The notes beneath the pieces are model-generated. The model was given only the letters and a program-made list of their open reading frames with translations. It was not told the DNA's origin and ran no database searches. Made by a program: the position numbers and the translations under genes. Shown piece by piece: positions 8,200-16,131 of a DNA stretch of 27,801 nucleotides; position 1 is the stretch's first letter, and each line of letters starts with the position of its first letter. The stretch is from JAGMXM01 sp964458325 (GTDB lineage: Bacteria > Verrucomicrobiota > Verrucomicrobiia > Limisphaerales > UBA1319), in contig CAYWIM010000063.1 in NCBI GenBank assembly GCA_964458325.1, positions 1 to 27,801 on the forward strand, written 5' to 3'.

Positions 8200-9285
8200 A
8201 TGTCAAAAGCAAACGATTTGAACTCGCAAACACCGGCGGACGCGGGGTTTTCGATGCCGGCCGAATGGGAGAAGCACGAGGCCACGTGGCTGGGCTGGCC
8301 GCATCATCCGACCGACTGGCCCGGCAAGCTCGACACCATCCGCTGGGTGTACGGCGAGATGGTCCGCCGGATCGCCTCCGGCGAGATCGTCCGCCTGCTG
8401 GTTGCGGATGGCGCGGAGCGGGCTCTGGCCCGGCGCTACCTCCGGCAGGCCGGCGCCGATCTCGGCCGCGTCGAGTTCATCATCTGCCCCACCAATCGCG
8501 GCTGGATGCGCGACAGCGGCCCGATCTTCGTCCGCCGGCGCCAGGGCCGCGCCTCCGAGACCGCTATCGTCCACTTCCACTTCAATGCCTGGGCCAAGTA
8601 TGACGACTGGCGGCATGACCGGCGCGTGCCCGACATGGCCGCCCGCCGCCTGCGCAAGCCCTTGTTCCACGCCCGCCATCAGGGGCGCGATTTCGTCCTC
8701 GAAGGCGGCGGCATCGACGTCAATGGCCGCGGCACGCTCCTGACGACCGAGGAATGCTATCTTGATCCGCGCGTTCAGGTCCGGAACCCCGGACTGGGCC
8801 GGATCGAGATCGAGGCCGCCCTCGAGGCCTATCTCGGGGTAACCAACGTGTGCTGGCTGGCCGCCGGCCCCGTCGGTGACGACACCCATGGGCACATCGA
8901 TGACATCGGCCGGTTCGTCAACCCCCGCACCGTGGTCCTGATCCGCGAAACCAACCGGCGCGATCCCAATTACCGTCCGCTGGCGGAAAACTGGGATCGG
9001 ATCCAGGATCTCCGGCTCGAAGACGGCTCGAAGCCGGACGTGGTTCCGCTGCCGATGCCGGCGCCGCTCTATTTCGACGGTGAGAGGCTTCCGGCCAGCT
9101 ACGCCAACTTCTACATCGCCAACGCGGCCGTCATTGTGCCGACGTTCAACGATCCGCAGGACCGGATCGCCCTGGGCACGCTGGGGGAGCTCTTCCCCGA
9201 CCGGCCCGTTGTCGGCATCCACGCCGTGGATCTGGTCCTGGGGTTCGGCACCCTCCACTGCCTGACCCAGCAACAGCCGGCCTGA
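8200..9285 (+). CDS. aguA: Agmatine deiminase
   Basis: Predicted to convert agmatine to N-carbamoylputrescine and ammonia, the first step of the arginine-decarboxylase route to putrescine. The 361-aa protein is typical in length for the peptidyl-arginine-deiminase-like family. Diagnostic segments in order: MPAEWEKHEATWLGWPHH (residues about 19-36), NRGWMRDSGPIFV, FVLEGGGIDVNGRGTLLTTE, the His-Asp pair in HGHIDDIGRFV, and the nucleophilic cysteine in GTLHCLTQQ (C354). The loop before the cysteine reads GFG where the family usually has GGG. No N-carbamoylputrescine amidase (AguB) gene is in the window, so the second step must be encoded elsewhere. It is divergent from the deoxyhypusine synthase-like/decarboxylase operon, making this a polyamine locus. 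Confidence 0.92.
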   Translation: MSKANDLNSQTPADAGFSMPAEWEKHEATWLGWPHHPTDWPGKLDTIRWVYGEMVRRIASGEIVRLLVADGAERALARRYLRQAGADLGRVEFIICPTNRGWMRDSGPIFVRRRQGRASETAIVHFHFNAWAKYDDWRHDRRVPDMAARRLRKPLFHARHQGRDFVLEGGGIDVNGRGTLLTTEECYLDPRVQVRNPGLGRIEIEAALEAYLGVTNVCWLAAGPVGDDTHGHIDDIGRFVNPRTVVLIRETNRRDPNYRPLAENWDRIQDLRLEDGSKPDVVPLPMPAPLYFDGERLPASYANFYIANAAVIVPTFNDPQDRIALGTLGELFPDRPVVGIHAVDLVLGFGTLHCLTQQQPA

Positions 9286-9310
9286 TCTCGGCGCCCCACT
9301 CGCCGGAGAC

Positions 9311-9346
9311 GCTGCCTGTCCAAGCCGCTACTCCTGGCTTGGCAGC
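9311..9346. terminator. Hairpin between convergent aguA and ACT-domain gene
   Basis: CCAAGCC (9320-9326) and GGCTTGG (9336-9342) form a 7-bp stem with a 9-base loop, and GCTG (9311) can extend it by pairing with CAGC (9343-9346) across a bulge. It covers the stop codon of the minus-strand ACT gene and lies 25 bases after the aguA stop. There is no U-tract on either strand, so it could be a factor-assisted or bidirectional terminator, or only a stable hairpin. Confidence 0.3.
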
Positions 9347-9858
9347 GCCAGGTTGCATTCCACCATCAGATCGCCCGCAATTTGCTCCAGCTCTCGACGC
9401 AAACCGGGCAGGTCGCACCCTGGCGGAATGGCCAGATCCGCCCGGGCCCGAAACAGGGTTTCGCCGGACATCGCTGCGCTTTCGCACTGGGTGTGCAGCT
9501 CTTCCACATTGATCCCCCGGCCGGCCAGCACAGCAGCGATCTGACGGACGATGCCCGGCCGATCCTGGCCAACGATCTCGAGCCGCGCGCGCGGTCGTTC
9601 GGCGGGCACCGCCGGCACGGCGTCCAGATGCGCCGTCAGGCTCAAACCCTGGTTCTCGATCTGCCCCAGGGCGCGCAGGAGACGCTCCTGCTGCTCGCCA
9701 GGCAACTGGATGCGCAGAATGCCCGCAAACTGGCCCCCCAGATGCGCCATCCGGCTCTCGAGCCAGTTGCCGCCATGGTCGGCCACCAAAGCCGCCAGCC
9801 GCTCGACCAGCCCCGGACGATCGGGCCCGATGATGGTCATCACCAACGTGCTTTGCAT
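9328..9858 (-). CDS. Tandem ACT-domain protein, GcvR-like
   Basis: 176-aa protein made of two ACT domains. Residues about 1-85 begin MQSTLVMTIIGPDRPGLVER; residues about 90-170 contain ARLEIVGQDRPGIVRQIAAV and INVEELHTQCES. The DRPG signature in each half and the two-domain layout match the glycine cleavage system transcriptional repressor GcvR, which senses amino acids and acts by binding a regulator rather than DNA. No gcvA or gcv operon is nearby, so the role here is unproven. The ATG at 9858 lies 2 bases after the aspS stop, so it is almost certainly co-translated with aspS; the longer in-frame extension into aspS has no ACT similarity. Confidence 0.82.
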   Translation of the reverse strand: MQSTLVMTIIGPDRPGLVERLAALVADHGGNWLESRMAHLGGQFAGILRIQLPGEQQERLLRALGQIENQGLSLTAHLDAVPAVPAERPRARLEIVGQDRPGIVRQIAAVLAGRGINVEELHTQCESAAMSGETLFRARADLAIPPGCDLPGLRRELEQIAGDLMVECNLALPSQE

Positions 9859-9860
9859 GC

Positions 9861-11669
9861 TCACTGTTCTTTCCGCGCCACCTTCACCTCGAGATGCAGG
9901 TCGCGCAGCTGGCGGGGATCCACACCCGCCGGCGACTGCGTCATCAGATCCGTGCCCTTGGCCGTCTTGGGAAAGGCGATGACGTCGCGGATGCTCGGGC
10001 TGCCGCACAGGATGGCGCAAAGCCGATCGAATCCCAGGGCGATGCCGCCGTGCGGCGGGGCACCATACCGGAACGCGTCGAGCATGTAGCCAAACCGCGC
10101 CTGGACCATGTCTGGCGGTATTTGGAGCACTTGCTCGAAGATCAGCTTCTGGATCTCAGGCCGATGGATCCGGATCGAGCCGCCCCCGAGCTCGACGCCG
10201 TTGACGACGATGTCGTAGTGCTGGCCGCGCACTTTCCGGGGCTCGCTGGTCAGCAGCGGGATGTCCTCGACCACCGGCGCGGTGAACGGATGGTGGCTCG
10301 AATACCACCGGTTCTGCTCCTTGTCGAAGCTCAGCAGCGGGAAATCCACCACCCAAAGGAAGTGGAACTTGCCGGCCGGAACATCGAGCTTGCCCTGGCC
10401 CTTGAGCACGTCGGCACAGTAGAGCCGGATCTTGCCCAGAATCTCGCAGGCCGTCAGCCACGGGCCGGCGGCAAACAGGATCAGATCCCCTTCCTCGATC
10501 CTCAGCTTCTCCTGCAAAGCCGCCTTCTCTGCGGCGGTGAAGAACTTCACCATCGGCGCCTTCCACTCGCCGTTCTCGACCTTGATGAAGGCCAGGCCTT
10601 TGGCCCCGTTGCTCTTCGCGATTTCAGTCATGGTCTCGAGCTGGCCCTGGGTCGCTCCCGCCAGACCCTTGGCGTTGATGGCTTTGACCACGCCGCCCGC
10701 CGCCACCGCCCCGCTGAACACCTTGAACGCGCTCGAGCGAAATTCCTCCGTCAGATCCACCAGCTCGAGCCCGAACCGCGTGTCCGGCTTGTCGATGCCG
10801 TAGCGGTCCATGACTTCGGCGAACGGCACTCGATGGAACGGTGTGGGGATATCGACATCGAGGGCGGCCTTCCAGAGCCGCTGGAGGAGCCCCTCGATGA
10901 GCCGGTAGATGTCCTCCCGCTCGATGAACGACATCTCGAGATCGATCTGGGTGAACTCGGGCTGCCGATCGGCCCGGAGATCCTCATCCCGATAGCATCG
11001 TGCCAATTGATAATAGCGCTCGATCCCGGCCACCATGAGGATCTGCTTGAACTGCTGGGGGGACTGCGGCAGGGCGTAGAACTGGCCCGGGCTCATGCGG
11101 CACGGCACGATGAACTCGCGCGCCCCTTCCGGCGTCGACTTGAACAGCGTGGGCGTCTCGACCTCGAGAAAGCCCTCGCCGTCGAAATACTGGCGTGTGG
11201 CCATGGCGAGCTTGCTGCGGAGCCGCAAGTTCCGAACCATCTCGGGCCGGCGCAAGTCCAGATAGCGATGCTGGAGGCGGAGCTCCTCGTTGACCTTGCT
11301 GGCCACCTCCGGGTCGTCCACGGGAAACGGCAGGACGGCCGCCTCGTTCAGCACCTCCAGCTCGGCCGCCACCACCTCGACCTGCCCGGTCTCGATCCGC
11401 GGATTCTCCGTTCCGTCCGGACGCTGCCTCACCCGGCCCGTCACCGCCACCACGCTCTCGCTCCGCAAGGATGCGGCACAGTCGAACACCTCCGCCGGGA
11501 GATTCGACGGATCGAACACGCTCTGCGTCCGACCCTCGCGGTCGCGGATATCGATAAAAATAACTCCTCCCAAGTCGCGTCTCGAGTGCACCCAGCCGCA
11601 AAGGGTGACAGTCTGCCCGACATGGACAATGCGCAGTTCGTTGCAATGATGCGTCCGTTTCATGGTCAT
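9861..11669 (-). CDS. aspS: Aspartyl-tRNA synthetase (bacterial type)
   Basis: Class II synthetase that charges tRNA-Asp with aspartate. The 602-aa length and domain order are those of bacterial AspRS: an N-terminal OB-fold anticodon-binding domain (GWVHSRRDLGGVIFIDIRDR), class II motif 1 and the substrate loop (RYLDLRRPEM, KSTPEGAREF, ALPQSPQQFKQ), motif 2 (CYRDEDLRADRQPEFTQID), the bacterial GAD insertion (about residues 290-420), and motif 3 (GIALGFDRL). The ATG at 11663 (MKRTHHC) is an equally good start, closer to typical AspRS N-termini. The residue after RRD is Leu, as in discriminating enzymes, while RPDGTENP carries Gly at a position linked to non-discriminating ones, so tRNA-Asn charging cannot be excluded. 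It leads a two-gene unit with the ACT-domain gene. Confidence 0.97.
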   Translation of the reverse strand: MTMKRTHHCNELRIVHVGQTVTLCGWVHSRRDLGGVIFIDIRDREGRTQSVFDPSNLPAEVFDCAASLRSESVVAVTGRVRQRPDGTENPRIETGQVEVVAAELEVLNEAAVLPFPVDDPEVASKVNEELRLQHRYLDLRRPEMVRNLRLRSKLAMATRQYFDGEGFLEVETPTLFKSTPEGAREFIVPCRMSPGQFYALPQSPQQFKQILMVAGIERYYQLARCYRDEDLRADRQPEFTQIDLEMSFIEREDIYRLIEGLLQRLWKAALDVDIPTPFHRVPFAEVMDRYGIDKPDTRFGLELVDLTEEFRSSAFKVFSGAVAAGGVVKAINAKGLAGATQGQLETMTEIAKSNGAKGLAFIKVENGEWKAPMVKFFTAAEKAALQEKLRIEEGDLILFAAGPWLTACEILGKIRLYCADVLKGQGKLDVPAGKFHFLWVVDFPLLSFDKEQNRWYSSHHPFTAPVVEDIPLLTSEPRKVRGQHYDIVVNGVELGGGSIRIHRPEIQKLIFEQVLQIPPDMVQARFGYMLDAFRYGAPPHGGIALGFDRLCAILCGSPSIRDVIAFPKTAKGTDLMTQSPAGVDPRQLRDLHLEVKVARKEQ

Positions 11670-11762
11670 GCACGCCCGGGTCAGGCCTCCCGGACCCGAT
11701 GCGGCCCGGCATGTTGGCGCGAACCGCTGCCAAATTCAAACCCGATTTCATGGGGGGCCCCA

Positions 11763-11793
11763 GGGGGATGTCAGACGAAATATTTTTACACAG
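11763..11793 (+). repeat. Possible diverged copy D of the dispersed motif
   Basis: GGGGGATGTCAGACGAAATATTTTTACACAGG-like stretch between aspS and the C45 gene. It shares the GTCA, AAATATTT and ACA elements of copy B at 13765 in the same order, but lacks the CAATGGGG head and the TATGG tail. Tentative. Confidence 0.25.
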
Positions 11794-11797
11794 GCCC

Positions 11798-13717
11798 TTA
11801 CTGGCTTGAGGCGGCAGGTGGCTGGAGCAGTTCGGCCAGGTTATAGCGGGTGAACCGGCAATGGCTGGCGACGTTTTCCGAGTCGGCGTTGGCAACCCAC
11901 AGATCGAGCGTTTCGGGGGCGAACAAGGCGGAATGGATATTGGACTTCATGGCAACGGGCCGCTCCATGAGGCGGAGAGCGGCCTGGGCGTCGATCGAGC
12001 CGTATTGGGCCCGAACCCGTTCAACGAGCTTCTCGTATCGGTCGTCGGCGCTGAGCAGCACGGCATCCTCGATGGCGTGCGGCAGGCGCGGGTGCGCCTG
12101 GCCGGGCCCGATCACCTCGAACGCGTCCGGCGTAGCGGCGATGCCCGCCGCCCGCTTCGTATTGCCGTCCGCCATCACATAGTAATACTCGCACGTGCGC
12201 GGCCCGCGCCGCATGATCTCGAGGCCTTCCTCGAGCGTCGACGCCTTCTCCATCACCTCGCGCACCAGCAGCGACATCGGCTTGCCGTCCCATTGGCCCT
12301 CGCCGCGTCCGCCCATCTCGCCCAGGGAGATCCGCCGGGCATTCATGGCCGTCACCGAGCCGACGAACCCGCCGTAGCTGACATTGACCCAGGCGTGCCC
12401 GACATCCGGCTGGTGGACGATCACGACCGCATTCGGCTCGAGACCGATCCCCCGCATGTAATCGAGGATGCGGCCATGGTACATTCGGCCGCCGGCGGTC
12501 GCGCGGCCGAACAGGGCGAATCCGCTGCAATGGAAGAGCTCGGGGAACATGTTGGCCAATCGGACCTCCTCGCGGTCGAGATGCGCGGCATCGGCCAGGG
12601 CATCCATCTCGCGCAGGTGCCGCTCATCCAGGAACGGCGCGAGGCGGCGCTGCGCCTGCTCGATCTCTCCCAGGAACCACCGCCCTTTTTCGAAGGAGCT
12701 GCCCACGCCCACGCCGTAGAGGACCTTGTCCACCAGATCGCGCGCCTCCCGGCGCATGAGGATCCCGTGCTGGCGCCCCATCTCCTCGGGCGTCCCTTTG
12801 AGAAACAAAACCTTGGTGCCATCGTGATCCTCGAGGCGCCCCTTGCCTTCGGCAGCCACCAGGCGGCGCACGCCAGCCGCCGGCCCCAGGGCGGGGATCG
12901 GCTTCATGCTGAGAATCGACAGCGCAGCCGGCAGGAACCGCCGGACATGGGACAGCGCCACATTCTCGACTTTCGCGCCCGGCGGCGCGTCGAGCCGCCA
13001 CGCACCCGCCGGCCGGGATTCGGCCAGCTCGATGCCCCGAAACTCGAATGCCAGCCGCCGGCCCTGGCCATCGCGCAGATCGATGCGGGCGGGCAGATAG
13101 TCCGATTCACGCACCCACATCTGGACTTCGCCGTTCGGGATCTTGAGCGCCTCGATCGCCTGCGGCTGGGGTTTGCCCCGGACCACGAAGCAACGCGCGC
13201 CGTCCACGGTCTCGGACGGCAGCGCTTCCAGTTGCATCAGCAAAGGCAGCAAGATCAACTGCTCCCGAGGCACCGGCAGCTTGAACGGCGGCAGGGGCGA
13301 CCGATCGACGCTGTCGGGCCGCGTCGCGAACCGGGGGACATCCGGAGAGCCGACGATGCCGAACGCCTTCCGGGGCGCGAAGCACCACAGCTGCTGCCCG
13401 TCCCTGCCCATCTCGAGATTGTGCCCTTCGATCTCGAATGCGATCCGGATCCGGTCCGGCGCCTGAAAGGAGAGACGGATCTCCTGGCCAACCACCTGCT
13501 CGGGCAATCCGTCTGCGCCGATGACCTTCAACGTCGCGGACAGCGCGAGCGGGGCCGTGCCGGCGGGCGGCTCCACGATCGCCATCCACCGCCCGATCGC
13601 AGCCCCCAACACCTCCGCCGGCGCCTTCACCGGCGCCTCTTGTCCCCCGGCCGCCGCCAACACGCCGGCAGCCCACAACGCCAGCCAACTCACCCACCGA
13701 CGAGAACATGCGATCAT
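11798..13717 (-). CDS. Exported fusion: LolA-like lipid-binding domain + peptidase C45/acyl-CoA:6-APA acyltransferase-like domain
   Basis: 639-aa secreted protein. The ATG at 13717 starts a Sec signal (MIACSRRWVSWLALWAAGVL, cleavage about residue 25). Residues about 35-255 resemble LolA/DUF2092-type outer-membrane lipoprotein carriers: VGQEIRLSFQAPDRIRIAFE, GEVQMWVRESDYLPARIDL and a DGQGRRLAFEFR repeat strand. Residues about 300-625 match the C45 family of N-terminal-nucleophile hydrolases (penicillin acyltransferase-like): a GTPEEMGRQHG segment, then LFHCSGFALFGRA with the presumptive autoprocessing nucleophile C397, GRILDYMRG, and MNARRISLGEMGG. C45 enzymes mature by cleavage before the cysteine, which here would separate the lipid-carrier half plus about 95 residues from the catalytic part. 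The substrate may be an N-acyl amide or lipid. The gene starts 10 bases after the stop of the upstream hypothetical gene. Confidence 0.8.
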   Translation of the reverse strand: MIACSRRWVSWLALWAAGVLAAAGGQEAPVKAPAEVLGAAIGRWMAIVEPPAGTAPLALSATLKVIGADGLPEQVVGQEIRLSFQAPDRIRIAFEIEGHNLEMGRDGQQLWCFAPRKAFGIVGSPDVPRFATRPDSVDRSPLPPFKLPVPREQLILLPLLMQLEALPSETVDGARCFVVRGKPQPQAIEALKIPNGEVQMWVRESDYLPARIDLRDGQGRRLAFEFRGIELAESRPAGAWRLDAPPGAKVENVALSHVRRFLPAALSILSMKPIPALGPAAGVRRLVAAEGKGRLEDHDGTKVLFLKGTPEEMGRQHGILMRREARDLVDKVLYGVGVGSSFEKGRWFLGEIEQAQRRLAPFLDERHLREMDALADAAHLDREEVRLANMFPELFHCSGFALFGRATAGGRMYHGRILDYMRGIGLEPNAVVIVHQPDVGHAWVNVSYGGFVGSVTAMNARRISLGEMGGRGEGQWDGKPMSLLVREVMEKASTLEEGLEIMRRGPRTCEYYYVMADGNTKRAAGIAATPDAFEVIGPGQAHPRLPHAIEDAVLLSADDRYEKLVERVRAQYGSIDAQAALRLMERPVAMKSNIHSALFAPETLDLWVANADSENVASHCRFTRYNLAELLQPPAASSQ

Positions 13718-13727
13718 GACGGCTAAC

Positions 13728-14804
13728 CTAACCGCCCTTGCCCTGCTTAGCCAGCGGGAAAAAAGGCAATGGGGTCACATCTAAATATTTGACATATGGA
13801 CTAGAGTCATCCCCGGCGCCATAGGATCGAAACCCGAGCAACAATGCAGGCTGCTCGGCCCGGCGTGTCAGGGCGAACCCGATCAGCTTCCGCCCCACGA
13901 TGGCGCCTCCGCTGTTTCGCATGTAGAGGACGCGCTTGTTGAGCTCGACCGCATTCGCCACCGTGGCGAAATCGTTCGCATCCCCGACACTCAAGCAGGT
14001 TCCGAAGAGATTGCCCATCTGCAGGACCCGGAGCGGATCGGTCTCGATGGAGACGATCCAGGTTTCGCCGGAGACGCGGAGCTCGCTGGATGCAGGCTCG
14101 AGCCACGACCCTGGATCGAGGCCGCATTCGGAGACCTGGCGCAGGAAGGCCTGATTGGCGGGATGGCTCCGGATCCAGAGCGCATCGCCGGCAGCCAAGC
14201 GCCGCAGCATCCGCTTGAGAGCCGATCGGTTGTATCGAACCACAGTGTAGAGCCTCAGCGCGTTGTCCCAGTCGGGTGGGTTCAACGAAATGGCTGGCTT
14301 GCCGAGGATGCCTTCCCAATGAGATGCCAGCGCGCGATCGACCAGGCATTCGAGCGCCCGCCACCGGGCCCGGCGGATCAGCTCGGGCAGAATATTTTCC
14401 AAGCGTTGGGCAACGTGGCAGGCCACTCGAGCCGGATTGGCCAGGTACTGATCGAGATGCCGCAGCCGAACGTCCGCCCGGCCCTCGAGCGGCCCTCGTT
14501 TCCGCTGGGCGGCCAGATAATCCCGCTCCGCCGCCCATCGCCCGCCAAGGTCCAGCTCGCGCTGAACCGCTTGCGGCCAAGGCTCGGCCTCTCCCGCCAA
14601 AGCCCGGTAGGCCGCCAGAAACGCCAACTGGACCCGCGCCGGCTCCGACGCCAATCGAGGCAACCGATGGGGATGGACCGTGCGCGGTTCATGCCACTCA
14701 GGCAGTTCGCGGTCCAGAAGCCCATGGAGGCGCACCCTGAGCGCCAGGCTCACGCGGCCCAGCCACATCACCACCCGCGCAAACATCCCGCGCTCGGTCA
14801 TCAT
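13728..14804 (-). CDS. Uncharacterised protein with conserved FGTCLS domain; probably altered at both ends
   Basis: No function assigned. 358 aa from the first ATG (14804); sequence with similar character continues upstream in frame (AAWQYLARFPELRAFARS) without an ATG, so the 5' end may be truncated or begin at a rare codon. The first ~200 residues are Arg/Leu/Ala-rich and helical. Residues about 270-345 form a compact conserved-looking domain: SGETWIVSIETDPLRVLQMG, FGTCLSVGDANDFATVANA, ELNKRVLYMRN and GGAIVGRKLIGFAL. Similar blocks occur, from memory, at the C-terminus of large helical-repeat proteins in myxobacteria and planctomycetes and recall PcfJ-like proteins. The final ~24 codons (from SPYVKYLDVTPLPFF) are encoded by copy B of the dispersed intergenic motif, so the native end has probably been replaced. 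It is divergent from the SIS gene. Confidence 0.6.
   Translation of the reverse strand: MMTERGMFARVVMWLGRVSLALRVRLHGLLDRELPEWHEPRTVHPHRLPRLASEPARVQLAFLAAYRALAGEAEPWPQAVQRELDLGGRWAAERDYLAAQRKRGPLEGRADVRLRHLDQYLANPARVACHVAQRLENILPELIRRARWRALECLVDRALASHWEGILGKPAISLNPPDWDNALRLYTVVRYNRSALKRMLRRLAAGDALWIRSHPANQAFLRQVSECGLDPGSWLEPASSELRVSGETWIVSIETDPLRVLQMGNLFGTCLSVGDANDFATVANAVELNKRVLYMRNSGGAIVGRKLIGFALTRRAEQPALLLGFRSYGAGDDSSPYVKYLDVTPLPFFPLAKQGKGG
13765..13800 (+). repeat. Dispersed intergenic motif, copy B
   Basis: Begins GGCAATGGGGTCACATCT at 13765 and ends ATTTGACATATGG at 13799. It matches copy C at 25847 in the ten-base head GGCAATGGGG, the following TC, and the tail TTGACATATGG, with a longer middle. 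It lies inside the 3' end of the hypothetical gene 13728-14804, whose reading frame passes through it. Confidence 0.6.
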
Positions 14805-15014
14805 GCTCCGCGCAAACGCACGCAGTTCCGGAAATCTCGCGAGATACTGCCAGGCCGCTCGAGGATCTTCCGGCCCCTGCCATTCACACGATGGAGTCTG
14901 CCCCGAAAAGCAACACTGGGGCCGCGGCCTCGGGCCACCGATGCGGAATGAATTCCGCGCTCCCAAGGGCCGAAGGCCGGTGCTTGCCAGATCCGGTTGG
15001 CTGGCGCAAGGTCC

Positions 15015-16082
15015 ATGCCGGAAACGATGAAAATGAATCCATCCACAACGGTGATCGCCGGGGATTACCTGCGCGATCTGCTCGATCAGCCCGCCGCGCT
15101 GGCGGACACGCAGGCCATGCTCCGAACCCAATCGTTCCCGGCCGAGATCCCGCAGCGGCTGGCGCAAAGCGGCTTCGACCGCGTGATCCTGACCGGCATG
15201 GGATCGTCTCTGCATGCGCTCCAGCCGCTGCGCCTGCGTCTGGCAGCCGCCGGCCACGCCCCGTTTCTGATTGAAACCTCCGAGCTCGTTCACGCACTGC
15301 CCGGGCTGGTCACTGCCCGCACCTTGCTGATCATCGTCTCCCAGTCGGGCGCGAGCGCGGAAACGGTCCGTCTGCTCGAGCAGGCGCCCTCGGGCTGCTA
15401 TCGAGTCGGCGTCACCAACACGCCCGGCAGCCCGCTCGCCCAATCCGCCCACGCGGTGGTCTATACGCGGGCCGGACACGAAGCCTCCGTCGCCTGCAAG
15501 ACCTATCTGACGGCACTCATCGCGCTCGACTGGCTGGGGGCCGGCCTGCTGGGCGAGGACATCGGGCGCATCCATGATGATCTGGGGCATCTTCACCGAA
15601 CGGTGGCCGGCCGGCTCGAGGATTGGGCGGCGCAGGTTGCCGCCTGGCAGGCCGAGATGCGCGGCGCGCGCTGTCTGTTCCTTGCGGGCCGCGGCGTGTC
15701 GCTGGCGACGGTGGGCAGCGGCGGCCTCATCCTCAAGGAATCGTCCCATTTCCCCGCCGAGGGCCTCAGCAGCGCCGCCTTCCGCCATGGGCCCCTCGAA
15801 ATGCTGGGCCCTGACGTCGCGCTGGTGGTTCTGGCGGGCGCGGCAAACTCGATTCCCCTGAACCGCCGCCTCGCCCAGGATTCGGCCAAAGCCGGCGGCA
15901 AGGTGGTGCTGCTGGATCCGGAAGCACCGCAGCCGGCCTTCAAGATCCCCGAGGTCCCCGACCGCCTCCTGCCGGTCGTCGAGATGCTGCCCGTGCAGAT
16001 GCTGTCGCTTGCCCTGGCCGCTCTGGCAGGACGCGAGGCCGGCCGATTCGAGCACGGCTCGAAGGTCACAACGATCGAATAG
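15015..16082 (+). CDS. Double-SIS sugar-phosphate isomerase/deaminase (GlmS isomerase-like)
   Basis: Cytoplasmic enzyme of the GlmS-isomerase/AgaS/FrlB class, predicted to isomerise or deaminate an amino-sugar phosphate or deglycate a sugar amine; the exact substrate is unknown. It is 355 aa with two SIS domains. The first has GMGSSLHALQPL and SQSGASAETVRLLE (phosphate-binding serines). The second has GRGVSLATVGSGGLILKESS followed by SAAFRHGPLEML. The catalytic residues known from GlmS are all recognisable: Glu in LKESS (E242), His in RHGPLE (H258) and the C-terminal Lys in SKVTTIE (K350). There is no glutaminase domain, so it does not use glutamine. Start: ATG 15015 has AAGG just upstream; ATGs at 15027 and 15033 are alternatives. 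It stands alone, divergent from the hypothetical gene and convergent with the phosphoesterase gene. Confidence 0.86.
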   Translation: MPETMKMNPSTTVIAGDYLRDLLDQPAALADTQAMLRTQSFPAEIPQRLAQSGFDRVILTGMGSSLHALQPLRLRLAAAGHAPFLIETSELVHALPGLVTARTLLIIVSQSGASAETVRLLEQAPSGCYRVGVTNTPGSPLAQSAHAVVYTRAGHEASVACKTYLTALIALDWLGAGLLGEDIGRIHDDLGHLHRTVAGRLEDWAAQVAAWQAEMRGARCLFLAGRGVSLATVGSGGLILKESSHFPAEGLSSAAFRHGPLEMLGPDVALVVLAGAANSIPLNRRLAQDSAKAGGKVVLLDPEAPQPAFKIPEVPDRLLPVVEMLPVQMLSLALAALAGREAGRFEHGSKVTTIE

Positions 16083-16131
16083 CCAATGATGGCTGCAAGC
16101 TGATAAGTCGGCGCGCGACGGAGCGCACGTC

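Noticed and set aside
11677..11698. CGGGTC/GACCCG hairpin in the aspS leader as a riboswitch or T-box
   Set aside because: Only a 6-bp stem; no T-box specifier or antiterminator features.
9894..11846. 650-codon plus-strand frame opposite aspS
   Set aside because: Antisense shadow of a clearly conserved synthetase.
14805..16055. Upstream part of the long minus-strand frame ending at 13728
   Set aside because: Antisense to the SIS isomerase, whose catalytic residues are all on the plus strand; only the part below about 14880 looks coding.
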